64,000 bases of DNA from Legionella sp. (GCA_031291115.1 JARLJQ010000037.1:1-64000), one strand, 5' to 3'; numbered from the stretch's first letter, positions 36,850 to 45,380 are shown. The notes: generated from the letters alone by a model not told the origin. A program made the numbers and translations.

Positions 36850-38196
36850 GTGAATTACTTACAAACAGCCATGCACTGGTTTAATAGCCAGGATGTGAAA
36901 CGCAGATTCAGTTTGGTCGCATCCATCACGCTTATTGTTATTGCCACGTCAACACTAAGCTGGTGGATTCTTTCTCCATCCTATGCCGTCTTGTTTAATA
37001 ATTTAGATGAGCAGGATGCTACTAAAGTTGTAAGTCAACTTGAGCAAGACAATATCCCTTATCAGTTAGAACATGATGGACGTGATATTTTAATTGATAA
37101 CACTCTGGTCGCCAAAACCCGTCTTAAAATTATGGGCTCGGGTTTGCAATTAGCTGGTAATATAGGTTTTGAATTGTTTGATAAAAATGATTTTGGCATG
37201 ACGGATTTTTCGCAAAAAATCAATTACCAACGCGCCTTGCAAGGAGAGTTGGAACGCACTATATCTAGTCTTGATGAAATACGCCAGGCAAGAGTGCATC
37301 TGGTTATCCCCGAGCATCATCTATTTGATCAAGAAACCAATCAGCCTAAAGCCGCAGTAACGCTGCATTTAAAACGCAACTTAACAGCCAAGCAAGTACA
37401 AAGTATTCAGCAATTGATTGCAGCAAGCGTAGCTCATTTACAATTGAATAAAGTCGTAGTAGTTGATCAAAATGGCAATACTTTATCTCAAGGAGAAGAA
37501 GATAATTCGGCCTCTCATTTCACGACTAAAAAAACTATAGAGCACTACCTGAACGATAAAGTCCTGCAAATACTGCATAAAATCTTTGCGAACAATCAGA
37601 TAGCGGTCAAGATTAATGCTGAAATTAATTACGATGAACTGCAACGCGAACTCATCAAACCTCAAGCTAAAGGACAAGTCACGCATGAAAAAGAAGTGAC
37701 TCATTCTACACTCGACAAAAAAGGAAAAAATAAAGGCAAGAGCGATCTTACCAGAGAAAAAACGTATGAATTGGGAAGTGAAAAGGAGTTATTCAAACGT
37801 GCCAGTGGAACAATTGAGCGGCTCACGGTCAGTGTGGTTTTGCCACAAAATACAGATGCAAAAACTATTGCCCAAATCCAGCGCTTAATTAAAAGCACCG
37901 TTGGTTTTAATGAACGACGTGGCGATGTATTAAGTGTTGAGGCTTTGATTCGAAACACTACAACTTTAAAACACAGAGCTCTTCCAGTACCTCAGTTAAT
38001 TACTCCCAAACAAGAGCCTTCTTTTAACTCGCTAATCCAGCAATGGGATGAACGAAAAACACAACAAGCCTTATTGTGCTTTATCTTATTTACCGCAGCC
38101 TGCGGCTCCGGTGTTCTTTTACTTAAAAGAAGCCGACAAAAGAAACGCCAGAAACTTCTCTTGGAACTGACTCAATGGTTAAGTCATCATGAATAA
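36850..38196 (+). CDS. fliF: flagellar MS-ring protein FliF (short)
   Basis: FliF builds the MS ring. The 448-residue protein starts at GTG 36850. It has a first membrane helix near residues 20-45, the ring-building domains with 'YAVLFNNLDEQDATKVVSQL', 'TDFSQKINYQRALQGELERTI' (key QRALQGELERTI) and 'ARVHLVIPE', and a second helix near 'ALLCFILFTAACGSGVLLL'. The end, 'LELTQWLSHHE', resembles the FliG-binding tail of enteric FliF (QWMSNDHE), so docking of a FliG-type protein appears conserved. It is about 100 residues shorter than typical FliF, mainly in the region between the ring domains and the second helix. Confidence 0.94.
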   Translation: MNYLQTAMHWFNSQDVKRRFSLVASITLIVIATSTLSWWILSPSYAVLFNNLDEQDATKVVSQLEQDNIPYQLEHDGRDILIDNTLVAKTRLKIMGSGLQLAGNIGFELFDKNDFGMTDFSQKINYQRALQGELERTISSLDEIRQARVHLVIPEHHLFDQETNQPKAAVTLHLKRNLTAKQVQSIQQLIAASVAHLQLNKVVVVDQNGNTLSQGEEDNSASHFTTKKTIEHYLNDKVLQILHKIFANNQIAVKINAEINYDELQRELIKPQAKGQVTHEKEVTHSTLDKKGKNKGKSDLTREKTYELGSEKELFKRASGTIERLTVSVVLPQNTDAKTIAQIQRLIKSTVGFNERRGDVLSVEALIRNTTTLKHRALPVPQLITPKQEPSFNSLIQQWDERKTQQALLCFILFTAACGSGVLLLKRSRQKKRQKLLLELTQWLSHHE

Positions 38197-38626
38197 AGAA
38201 TTTAAAAAAATTTTATTGAATCTTGCCAATTTAGGTCGCGCTGATCAGCAATGGGTCTTAAAACAGCTGACACAAAAACAACGAGAACAATTTAAAGAGT
38301 TGCAAGGTGACGTTTTACTTAAAGAGGCACGTAAATTTCGCAAGCTTCCTTGTCCGCAGCTGCCACAAATCCAACAAACAATACAACTACCAGAAGCCTG
38401 TGCTGCACTTCGTCAAGAAGTCCCGCTTTATATCGCTATTATTCTGGAACAAGGACAATTTAATTGGGAGCAAACTTTTATAAATACTTGTGATCAGCGC
38501 GATGAAATTGCAGAGCAACTCGGCACACGAGTCAAAGAGCTCAAACCCGCGGCCAAATCCTTGGTTTTTCAACAATGGCAAACCGAGCTCAGTTTTGAAG
38601 ATCAGCTGAGGATGACGCATGGCTAA
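38189..38626 (+). CDS. FliG-position protein, reduced (145 residues)
   Basis: The gene lies between fliF and fliH, where fliG normally is, and overlaps both by eight bases. It encodes 145 residues against about 330 for FliG. The N-terminus 'FKKILLNLANLGRADQQWVLKQL' weakly recalls the FliG N-domain pattern (KAAILLLSLGEE.AA.VLKHL). A second helix, 'EVPLYIAIILEQGQFNWEQTF', vaguely recalls the EHPQ-type helix of the middle domain. I see no torque helix with the charged residues that meet the stator. It may be a minimal adaptor between FliF and the FliM/FliN proteins. It could also be an unrelated replacement; only position and the conserved FliF tail support the FliG link. Confidence 0.6.
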   Translation: MNKEFKKILLNLANLGRADQQWVLKQLTQKQREQFKELQGDVLLKEARKFRKLPCPQLPQIQQTIQLPEACAALRQEVPLYIAIILEQGQFNWEQTFINTCDQRDEIAEQLGTRVKELKPAAKSLVFQQWQTELSFEDQLRMTHG

Positions 38627-39245
38627 ACTATTTAAAAATGCCATTATTAGCGAAGAAATCGTGTTTTTAAATCAACCGATTCAAGCGTATGTAGAACCAA
38701 TTGAAGATCACACATATCAGCTTCATGAACTGCAACTAAAAGAAGCTTATGACCAAGGTTACTTATCTGGAAAAACCGCGGAACGCCAGCTGATAGAAGA
38801 AGAGCTGGGTCAACTGAAGCAGCAATTAGCTGAAGCTTTAATTGCCATTCCCCAAGCAGTAGCACAAAACCGTTTGGATTTAAGTGATGAAATTGCTGAG
38901 ATTGTCCTGGTGATTAGCCAGCAATTTTTTATTGAAAACCAACATAATGCCGAAGCTTTATCACAGCAAATAAACCAAATTCTTAGCCAATTAAATAACA
39001 AACAAACAGTAGAACTGTGCTTGCACCCCCAAGAAATTACTGCCCTGCAAAATGGAGTAATTCAACTGGATGCCGCCCATTTAAATGGCTTGAAAATCAA
39101 AAGTGATGAGTCTCTGGCCTTAGGTGGCTATCGTATTAAAACCAGCCATGGTCTCTTTGATGCCAGTATAGAAAAACAGATTGATAAGCTCAAAGAAGTA
39201 CTCTTGCAACTTAAAAAAAGGGGGCCGCATGCACCCCTGGATTAA
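38619..39245 (+). CDS. fliH: flagellar ATPase stator protein FliH
   Basis: FliH dimers hold FliI and link it to the C ring. The 208-residue product has an N-terminal segment, a helical middle with 'AYDQGYLSGKTAERQLIEEEL' (key YDQGYLSGKTA, the FliH GYxxG region), and a C-terminal domain with 'EIVLVISQQFF' and 'LKIKSDESLALGGYRIKTSHG', as in FliH/SctL. Position and overlap with fliI support the call. Confidence 0.86.
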   Translation: MAKLFKNAIISEEIVFLNQPIQAYVEPIEDHTYQLHELQLKEAYDQGYLSGKTAERQLIEEELGQLKQQLAEALIAIPQAVAQNRLDLSDEIAEIVLVISQQFFIENQHNAEALSQQINQILSQLNNKQTVELCLHPQEITALQNGVIQLDAAHLNGLKIKSDESLALGGYRIKTSHGLFDASIEKQIDKLKEVLLQLKKRGPHAPLD

Positions 39246-40521
39246 TAACCTGCTGGCTATTGAGCGTTTAGGTGAAATAGAGCAATTTATTGGCTTAAAA
39301 TTAGTAGCTAATGGCCCTCCACAAACTTTTATTGGTGAAGTCTGTGATATTTTGGATCAGAACCAGCAAGTGGTCATGCAAGCAGAAGTCATCGGCTTTG
39401 AAGAAGGCAAAGTCTATCTTATGCCTTATGATTCAGTTGCGGTACGCATGGGTTATCGAGTACGCGCCACAGGTGATCATCTGAGTATTGCTGTAGGAGA
39501 TGCATTACTTGGGCATGCGGTAAATGCCTTTGCCAAACCGATTAATGAACACATCCACCTGCCGTGTCAGCAACGTATTTTTACTAAAAATAAACGCATT
39601 AATCCTTTAACACGTCTGCCCATCACCAAACGTTTAACCACTGGGATTCAAGCCATAGATGCCCTGCTACCCATTGGTCAAGGTCAGCGAATTGGTATTT
39701 TTGCAGGAAGTGGCGTGGGTAAAAGTACCTTGTTGGGTAACATGGTAAAAAACATTGAAAGCGACATTAATGTTATTGCTTTAATTGGTGAGCGAGGTCG
39801 CGAAGTAAATGATTTCATCAACAATCATCTGGATGAAGAAACGCTAAAAAAATCCGTGCTGGTTGTAGCTTGCAGCGATGAATCTGCTCTAATGCGCCGT
39901 CAGGCTGTCTTTACTGCTACGGCGATTGCCGAACATTTTTGCCATCAAGGCAAGCACGTCATGTTGTTTATGGACTCCATCACACGCTTTGCTATGGCAC
40001 AAAGAGAAATCGGGTTAAGCTTGGGCGAACCACCGACTGCTCGAGGCTACACACCCAGTGTGTTCGCACTGCTCCCGGGAATTATAGAGCGTACTGGAAA
40101 CTTTAAAGATAAAGGCAGTATCAGTGCTTTATACACCGTACTGGTCGAAGGCGATGACTTTAATGAGCCACTTGCAGATCATACGCGTGCTTTATTAGAC
40201 GGTCATATAGTACTTACTCGAGAGCTGGCACAGCGTGGACACTATCCTGCAATATCCATTTTACAGAGTGTATCGCGTCTGGCAAGCCAGCTTATAAGCC
40301 ACGAAGAGCAGCAAATAATCAGTCAAATCATCGCCTGCCTCAGCCTGTATCAACAAAATAAAGATTTAATTGAATTAGGCGCTTACAAACCTGGAAATAA
40401 TGCCCTATTGGATGCAGCAGTCCCACGTATTACGGCCATTAACCAGCTACTTATTCAGGATAAAAATCAGGCTTTATCGTTTAGTGAATTAATGCAGTGC
40501 TTTAGAGGTATTTTATTATGA
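39229..40521 (+). CDS. fliI: flagellum-specific ATPase FliI
   Basis: FliI is the hexameric export ATPase. From ATG 39229 (MHPWINNLLAIERLGEIE, preceded by AAGGGGG) the product has 430 residues. It has Walker A 'GIFAGSGVGKSTLL', the 'ALIGERGREVNDFI' box, Walker B 'HVMLFMDSITRFA' and the FliI box 'GEPPTARGYTPSVFALLPGI' (key PPTARGYTPSVF). The frame is open to 39181 upstream but the extra residues lie inside fliH. It overlaps fliH by 17 bases and fliJ by four. Confidence 0.97.
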   Translation: MHPWINNLLAIERLGEIEQFIGLKLVANGPPQTFIGEVCDILDQNQQVVMQAEVIGFEEGKVYLMPYDSVAVRMGYRVRATGDHLSIAVGDALLGHAVNAFAKPINEHIHLPCQQRIFTKNKRINPLTRLPITKRLTTGIQAIDALLPIGQGQRIGIFAGSGVGKSTLLGNMVKNIESDINVIALIGERGREVNDFINNHLDEETLKKSVLVVACSDESALMRRQAVFTATAIAEHFCHQGKHVMLFMDSITRFAMAQREIGLSLGEPPTARGYTPSVFALLPGIIERTGNFKDKGSISALYTVLVEGDDFNEPLADHTRALLDGHIVLTRELAQRGHYPAISILQSVSRLASQLISHEEQQIISQIIACLSLYQQNKDLIELGAYKPGNNALLDAAVPRITAINQLLIQDKNQALSFSELMQCFRGILL

Positions 40522-40934
40522 ACCCTGCACTTAATGCTTTAACTACCAAATTAAACTGGCAGCTTAATGAGCTTCATTTGCATTTACAAGAGGCACAAAA
40601 TCAAGCACAGGCTGTGATGCAACAGATGCAAAAAATTGATGAACAGATAGGTCATGCCAGACTTAATTCTCTTTTAATTAATCCAGATCTGGAGATTAAT
40701 AGACTTAATTTTGTAATGCAGCAACAAGAAAAAAAAGAGGTTCTCGCAGCACAAATGAAAAGTCATCAGGATTTGGAACATAAATTAAAAGAAAAAATTC
40801 AGCGCCTAAGAACCGAATTAAAAATGTTGGAAAAATACATGGCGCGAGAAGAACTAATTCAAAAAGAACAGCAAAACAAAGCTCAAGATAATGCTATGGA
40901 CGAGTGGGTTATTCAGAAAAAGGAATTACTATGA
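40518..40934 (+). CDS. fliJ: flagellar export protein FliJ
   Basis: FliJ is the coiled-coil stalk of the ATPase ring. The 138-residue product is almost entirely helical with heptads rich in Gln, Glu and Lys ('LHLHLQEAQNQAQAVMQQMQ', 'RTELKMLEKYMAREELIQK'). FliJ has low sequence conservation, so the call rests on length, coiled coil and position between fliI and fliK. Confidence 0.8.
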   Translation: MNPALNALTTKLNWQLNELHLHLQEAQNQAQAVMQQMQKIDEQIGHARLNSLLINPDLEINRLNFVMQQQEKKEVLAAQMKSHQDLEHKLKEKIQRLRTELKMLEKYMAREELIQKEQQNKAQDNAMDEWVIQKKELL

Positions 40935-41602
40935 AAATTACCGAATTTATAATGCCAACACAAAAAGCCTCGATGAACCAACAAAATCAGGCTGATTTTG
41001 GGCAGTGGCTCGATGATACGGAACAATGCAAACAATTTACTAATCCTGAGAAACAAAGTACAGGAGATGAATATTATTGGCAGCATCAAAACCATTTACA
41101 ACACTCTGAACTGCATTTTGATGCCAAGCCAAAAATGAGTGCTCAGCCCCAACAAACTGCCACTACTCCCAGTGAAGCAGCCATTAACCCATCTGCTCTG
41201 ATGAATAGCCTATCTGGAGAATCATCTTATACGGTACTTGATGCAGTACAAGAACCTGTTCACTGCAGTTCATGTATGAAAGAAGCAACTACGCTTATGA
41301 CAGAACTCGACAAAGCATTAGAGCAAGCGAATACACCTTATGCATTTGCTAACGGCACTTACTCATTACAAACAACTGCTTCAACTCAAGAACAAAACCT
41401 ACCCATAAATAGGTTCAATTACCCAATTGATTTTAAAAATAATCATTTGTTTATTGAGGGTGAGCAAGCAGAGCTTACCTTGAACATGCAGCATTTTAAT
41501 AAAGAAGAAAAAAAAGAACTGATGTACCTGATTCAGGAGCATTTAAAAAACAAAGGCCTGATTTTAAGCCGTTTAATCATTAATGGAGTAAAAAATGACT
41601 GA
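40931..41602 (+). CDS. fliK: probable hook-length control protein FliK (short)
   Basis: FliK measures the hook and triggers the FlhB switch. From ATG 40931 the product has 223 residues, short for FliK (300-400). The N-terminal two thirds are Gln/Ser/Thr-rich and disordered, with a CSSC pair. The C-terminal 70 residues look like a FliK_C domain ('AELTLNMQHFNKEEKKELMY', then 'LILSRLIINGVKND'). The position between fliJ and flgD matches FliK in many operons. A short ruler would predict a short hook. Confidence 0.72.
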   Translation: MKITEFIMPTQKASMNQQNQADFGQWLDDTEQCKQFTNPEKQSTGDEYYWQHQNHLQHSELHFDAKPKMSAQPQQTATTPSEAAINPSALMNSLSGESSYTVLDAVQEPVHCSSCMKEATTLMTELDKALEQANTPYAFANGTYSLQTTASTQEQNLPINRFNYPIDFKNNHLFIEGEQAELTLNMQHFNKEEKKELMYLIQEHLKNKGLILSRLIINGVKND

Positions 41603-41966
41603 GCCAGTCAGCGCAACGGAAGTAGGACAAACAGAATACATGAAATTATTCATGCAAGAATTAACGTATCAAGATCCATTAAAACCGATCGATAACCGTG
41701 AATTCATGGCGCAAATGGCGCAATTCTCTGCCCTACAAGAGGCAAGAAGCACCAATATGAATTTAGACAAATTAATCAATATAAATTATGGAAATCGCGC
41801 GATTAACTTATTAGGACGAAATGTAAAAATAGCTAGCTCTAATAGCTATGGCGAGGTGAGGGCAGTTATTTTTGACGCTGATGGAAAAGCTCAAGTCACA
41901 GTGTCACTGAATGATTCAAGTGGCTCCCCTACTGTATCGGCAGAACATATTGTGGAAGTTTCATAG
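41595..41966 (+). CDS. flgD: hook-cap protein FlgD (short)
   Basis: FlgD caps the growing hook. The 123-residue product keeps the N-terminal family box 'EYMKLFMQELTYQDPLKPID' and 'REFMAQMAQFSALQE', followed by a short beta region ('LLGRNVKIASS'). Typical FlgD has about 220 residues with FlgD Ig-like and Tudor-like domains; here most of that is absent. It overlaps the fliK gene by eight bases. Confidence 0.92.
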   Translation: MTEPVSATEVGQTEYMKLFMQELTYQDPLKPIDNREFMAQMAQFSALQEARSTNMNLDKLININYGNRAINLLGRNVKIASSNSYGEVRAVIFDADGKAQVTVSLNDSSGSPTVSAEHIVEVS

Positions 41967-41988
41967 CTAGCCTCTAAAGGAAATAATA

Positions 41989-43248
41989 ATGAGTTCGACT
42001 TATTACAGCAGTTTGTCAGGAATGATTGCAGCAAGCTTAGGTTTGCAAAATACATCCAATAACGTCGCTAATATGCAAAGCCCTGGCTTTAAACGTAACG
42101 ACCTATTCTACTCCTCACTTGGCAATGGAAGTGGTGACGACAGTATGGGGCAAGGAGTTCATGTCAATGGAAGCTGTACTAATTTTAAAGAAGGTGACCA
42201 TTTACAAACAGGGAATGCAACTGACTTGGCCCTAGTTGGGGACAGTTTTTTTGTCATTCGTTTAAAAAATAATTTATTGAGTTATACACGTAATGGCGAA
42301 TTTGAGTTTATAGATGGGATTTTAACTGACAAGCACAGTGGTGGACAGGTTCAGGGGTATAACAGTGCAGGAGAACTGGTTCCTATTCGTGAAAAAGGAC
42401 CTAAAGAATCAGCAGGAAAAGCCAGTCATGAAATTTATCTTAAGGGAAAATTTATTCGTGAGGAAAAATCAAAAGATGAATTGGATAGAGATCCTAATCC
42501 CATTAAAAGTAAATATAAAGATATTTATTGTGAGCTACAAAAAATTTATGATGCTCAAGGTAAACCACATACTTTAAAACTTGAATTTGAATCTATCGCT
42601 GATATGAATGAGAAAGATCCTGAGCCCGGGCGCAGTTGGAAGCTGGCTCGAGCCACCTACGACAGTACTGAAATTAAATGGGCTGGAGAGCAACAAATAA
42701 TTTTTAAAGATAATCTAGGTGCCATTTCTGATAATAGTACTATTAAATTAACACTAAATAACCAACAAGATATTAAAATTTATTTCGGTAACTACCTCTC
42801 TGATGGCCAAAATGACTCCGTCACAATAGAAAACTCTAAAAATAATCCGGAAGGGACACAAATCGAAGTATATCAAAACGACGGATACAGTACAGGCAAA
42901 CACCTAAGCTTTTCATTCGATGAAAACGGCCAAATAACCTATTTCTACGACAACGGCCGTAGTATTAAAGGCATTCATGTGGGTTTAGCGCGCTTTGATA
43001 ACATGGAGCATAACCTCATTCAAACCGAAGATAATTTATTCAAAACAAAAACCGACACGGGCGTTCATTACGGCCGAGCCAATAAAAACGGTTTTGCTGC
43101 AATTCGAGCCAAAGAATTAGAACAATCAAACGTCGACTCCACCAAGGAGTTTGCCAATATCGTGGTACTGCAAAGGATGTTTCAGGCTTGCTCGCAAATT
43201 ATGGATATCGACAAACAATTATTAGAAGAACTGGAATCAAAATCATGA
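41989..43248 (+). CDS. flgE: flagellar hook protein FlgE
   Basis: FlgE forms the hook. The 419-residue product has the axial N-terminus 'SSLSGMIAASLGLQNTSNNVA' (key LGLQNTSNNVANMQSPGFKR), middle surface domains rich in Asp, Lys and Asn, and the C-terminal helix 'LEQSNVDSTKEFANIVVLQR'. AAAGGAAA stands before the ATG. The middle (residues about 130-290) is highly charged and looks different from enteric FlgE. As no flagellin gene is present, the hook would be the outermost structure encoded here. Confidence 0.93.
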   Translation: MSSTYYSSLSGMIAASLGLQNTSNNVANMQSPGFKRNDLFYSSLGNGSGDDSMGQGVHVNGSCTNFKEGDHLQTGNATDLALVGDSFFVIRLKNNLLSYTRNGEFEFIDGILTDKHSGGQVQGYNSAGELVPIREKGPKESAGKASHEIYLKGKFIREEKSKDELDRDPNPIKSKYKDIYCELQKIYDAQGKPHTLKLEFESIADMNEKDPEPGRSWKLARATYDSTEIKWAGEQQIIFKDNLGAISDNSTIKLTLNNQQDIKIYFGNYLSDGQNDSVTIENSKNNPEGTQIEVYQNDGYSTGKHLSFSFDENGQITYFYDNGRSIKGIHVGLARFDNMEHNLIQTEDNLFKTKTDTGVHYGRANKNGFAAIRAKELEQSNVDSTKEFANIVVLQRMFQACSQIMDIDKQLLEELESKS

Positions 43249-43949
43249 AACCTTATAGATTACTTAATGCCTCTGAAATGCACGAGCTTACTCTGCATTT
43301 TAATAGTGTGCTCGATGTATGGAATGAAACCTATTGTTTCACACCATTGGACGTGCATTTGACTGTACCTCCTAAAAACTACAGTACGACAGATGCGATT
43401 ATGATTCACGAGCAAGAGCATCATTTAGGTTTTATTGAAGGCGATTACTTAAGCATCATCACGCAAGCACTGTTTACTGAAGACAAGCGCAGCTTTCATG
43501 ATGTAAGCCAGAAATTAATGCTGATTTTATTAGATAAGCTATTCAAAACAGAACAAAGCCAATTGAATGCCTTGCAAAAAATCCCCAATTGGTTTTATGC
43601 CGGTTCGACCAGCCTGTTATTAACCTTCGGATGCAAGGAACATCATTTTACCCTAACTCTGAATCCAGATTGGGTTTACCAACAGTTACCAAAAAATAAA
43701 ACTGCTGCAACCAAGCTCTGTTCTTTGAATGACGCCATTACAGAGCAGACTGTAAGTCTAAATCTGGAATTAATTCCAAGTGGCTTGTCTGTCAAAAGTT
43801 TAGCGCAGATGCAAGTAGGCGACATTTTATCTACCCATCATTTATTAACCGAACCATTAAGAATAACGCGAGGAAAGCAACTGTTTGCACAAGCAGATTT
43901 AGGCCAATCATCGCACTATAAATCCATCGTACTAAAGGAGGCACTATGA
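43245..43949 (+). CDS. fliM: FliM-like SpoA-domain protein (short)
   Basis: From ATG 43245 (MKPYRLLNASEM) the product has 234 residues, against about 330 for FliM. A SpoA-type domain is seen at the C-terminus ('LNLELIPSGLSVKSLAQMQVGD', with key VKSLAQMQVGDIL). The N-terminal EIDALL-type CheY-binding motif of FliM is missing, and the middle domain is compressed. The overall size lies between FliM and the SctQ proteins of injectisomes. It starts in the ATGA overlap with flgE and ends in the same kind of overlap with fliN. It probably forms a C ring or sorting pods with FliN. Confidence 0.78.
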   Translation: MKPYRLLNASEMHELTLHFNSVLDVWNETYCFTPLDVHLTVPPKNYSTTDAIMIHEQEHHLGFIEGDYLSIITQALFTEDKRSFHDVSQKLMLILLDKLFKTEQSQLNALQKIPNWFYAGSTSLLLTFGCKEHHFTLTLNPDWVYQQLPKNKTAATKLCSLNDAITEQTVSLNLELIPSGLSVKSLAQMQVGDILSTHHLLTEPLRITRGKQLFAQADLGQSSHYKSIVLKEAL

Positions 43950-44248
43950 GCATTATCGTAAAAAAAATTAATTTATCAGAGCAACAGCCACAAACAGAAG
44001 GCCAACTGCTTAATAAAAATTATTTAGGCTTGGTTGGTGATATTGAAGTGCAATGTACCGTACGCATTGGTACTTTAAATATAAGCATCGCCCAACTTAA
44101 AGACTTAAAATCGGGGCAAACATTACGCCTGGATCAAAAAACAAATGAACCGATTGAAATCATTCTTAATGAGCGTGTTATTGCTCGTGGAGAACTGATG
44201 AGTCAAGAAGATCATTTTGCAGTACGGATAACGGAAATTACTGCATGA
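43946..44248 (+). CDS. fliN: flagellar C-ring / sorting protein FliN
   Basis: FliN is a SpoA-fold protein that makes the base of the C ring and binds FliH. The 100-residue product has 'LGLVGDIEVQCTVRIGTLNI', then 'LKDLKSGQTLRLDQKTNEPI' and 'IEIILNERVIARGEL', a full SpoA domain in the usual order. The length is normal. Confidence 0.92.
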   Translation: MSIIVKKINLSEQQPQTEGQLLNKNYLGLVGDIEVQCTVRIGTLNISIAQLKDLKSGQTLRLDQKTNEPIEIILNERVIARGELMSQEDHFAVRITEITA

Positions 44249-44595
44249 TAAAAACTATCAATCACATTTTTTGGGGGTTTATGATTTGTTTATCAAGCTC
44301 TTTGCATGCAGACAGCGCTTTAGGATTTAAAAAAGACTTGGTGAGCCAAGTACACTGGACTCCCTATCTGCTAGGGCTTGGATTTTTATTTGTAGCTTTA
44401 ATCGTGCTGGCTAAAAAATCAAAAGGCTTTATTAAAACTAATGCCCAATGTCAGCTGATTGAATCAATCTTTATCCATTATAAAACCAAAGTGCATGTCA
44501 TTGAGTATCACGGTCAACGCTTTTTAATCGCTGACAACCAACAAGCTTTAGCCATTCATCCTTTGCACAAAGAAGAGGTTCAACCTTCATTATGA
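44245..44595 (+). CDS. fliO: flagellar export accessory protein FliO
   Basis: FliO assists FliP assembly. The 116-residue protein has an N-terminal signal-like segment ('MICLSSSLHADSA'), one membrane helix ('YLLGLGFLFVALIVLAK') and a short cytoplasmic domain with 'YHGQRFLIADNQQALAIHPL', typical of FliO. It lies in the conserved order fliN-fliO-fliP. Confidence 0.88.
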   Translation: MIKTINHIFWGFMICLSSSLHADSALGFKKDLVSQVHWTPYLLGLGFLFVALIVLAKKSKGFIKTNAQCQLIESIFIHYKTKVHVIEYHGQRFLIADNQQALAIHPLHKEEVQPSL

Positions 44596-45335
44596 AGCGC
44601 TTACAAGACACCATCCGGCTTATCTTTGGTTTTATTTTATTATGCGCTCCATTGATAAGTATGGCAGCGTCTGGAACTGATATTGGCCCTATCCATCTGG
44701 ATAAGGATAACGTTTCACCTGCGCTGCAAGCTTTTGCAGTACTTACCGTTTTAAGTTTGGCTCCCAGTATTTTAATCATGCTCTCCTCATTCACAAGGAT
44801 TGTGGTGGTGCTCTCTATGCTGCGTAATGCTTTAGGTTTGCAGCAAACCCCACCCAATACAGTAATCATCAGTTTGTCTTTATTTCTTACCTTATTTACG
44901 ATGATGCCTACCGCTAAAACTATTTATACTCAAGCTTATTTACCTTATGAAGCCCATCAGATGAATACTGAAACGGCTCTGAATAATGCCGTAAAACCAC
45001 TAAAACAATTCATGCTGCACCAAACGCGAGAAAAAGACATGAGCGTTATTTTGCAATTAGCGAAGGAACCCTTGCCCGCTTCTGCTGAGGACATTAAGCT
45101 GTATCAACTGGTACCCGCCTTTTTGCTCAGTGAATTACAAACAGCGTTTCAAATTGGCTTTATGATTTTTTTACCTTTTTTATTGGTTGATTTGATTGTG
45201 TCGGGGATTTTAATGACCGTAGGTATGATGATGATGCCACCAATGAGTATTTCTTTACCAATTAAAATATTATTGTTTATTTTAATTGATGGCTGGGATT
45301 TAGTTGTTCAGGCTTTGGTTGGAAGTTTTCATTAA
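44592..45335 (+). CDS. fliP: flagellar export-gate protein FliP
   Basis: FliP forms the pentameric core of the gate. The 247-residue protein has a cleavable signal peptide (ends near 'LISMAASG'), as usual for FliP, four membrane helices, the box 'SSFTRIVVVLSMLRNALGLQQ' (key FTRIVVVLSMLRNALG) and 'PAFLLSELQTAFQIGFMIFL'. It closes the cluster; the rest of the gate (fliQ, fliR, flhB, flhA) is at the other end, as if a circular fliPQR-flhBA order had been cut between fliP and fliQ. Confidence 0.97.
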   Translation: MKRLQDTIRLIFGFILLCAPLISMAASGTDIGPIHLDKDNVSPALQAFAVLTVLSLAPSILIMLSSFTRIVVVLSMLRNALGLQQTPPNTVIISLSLFLTLFTMMPTAKTIYTQAYLPYEAHQMNTETALNNAVKPLKQFMLHQTREKDMSVILQLAKEPLPASAEDIKLYQLVPAFLLSELQTAFQIGFMIFLPFLLVDLIVSGILMTVGMMMMPPMSISLPIKILLFILIDGWDLVVQALVGSFH

Positions 45336-45345
45336 CAAGGTACTT

Positions 45346-45380
45346 CCTCTTTATAGTGGGGCTAAGCCACTATAAAGAGG
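45346..45380. terminator. hairpin between fliP and the convergent hydrophobic-protein gene
   Basis: CCTCTTTATAGTGG-GGCTAAG-CCACTATAAAGAGG is a perfect 14-base stem with a seven-base loop. It lies 11 bases after fliP and eight bases before the stop of the gene on the other strand, so it can serve both. No T-run follows, so termination strength is uncertain. Confidence 0.65.

Noticed and set aside
27461-45335. A virulence-type injectisome
   Set aside because: The rod, P-ring, L-ring and hook proteins FlgB/C/F/G/H/I/E are all present, and no secretin, needle or translocon gene is seen. The system is flagellar in origin.
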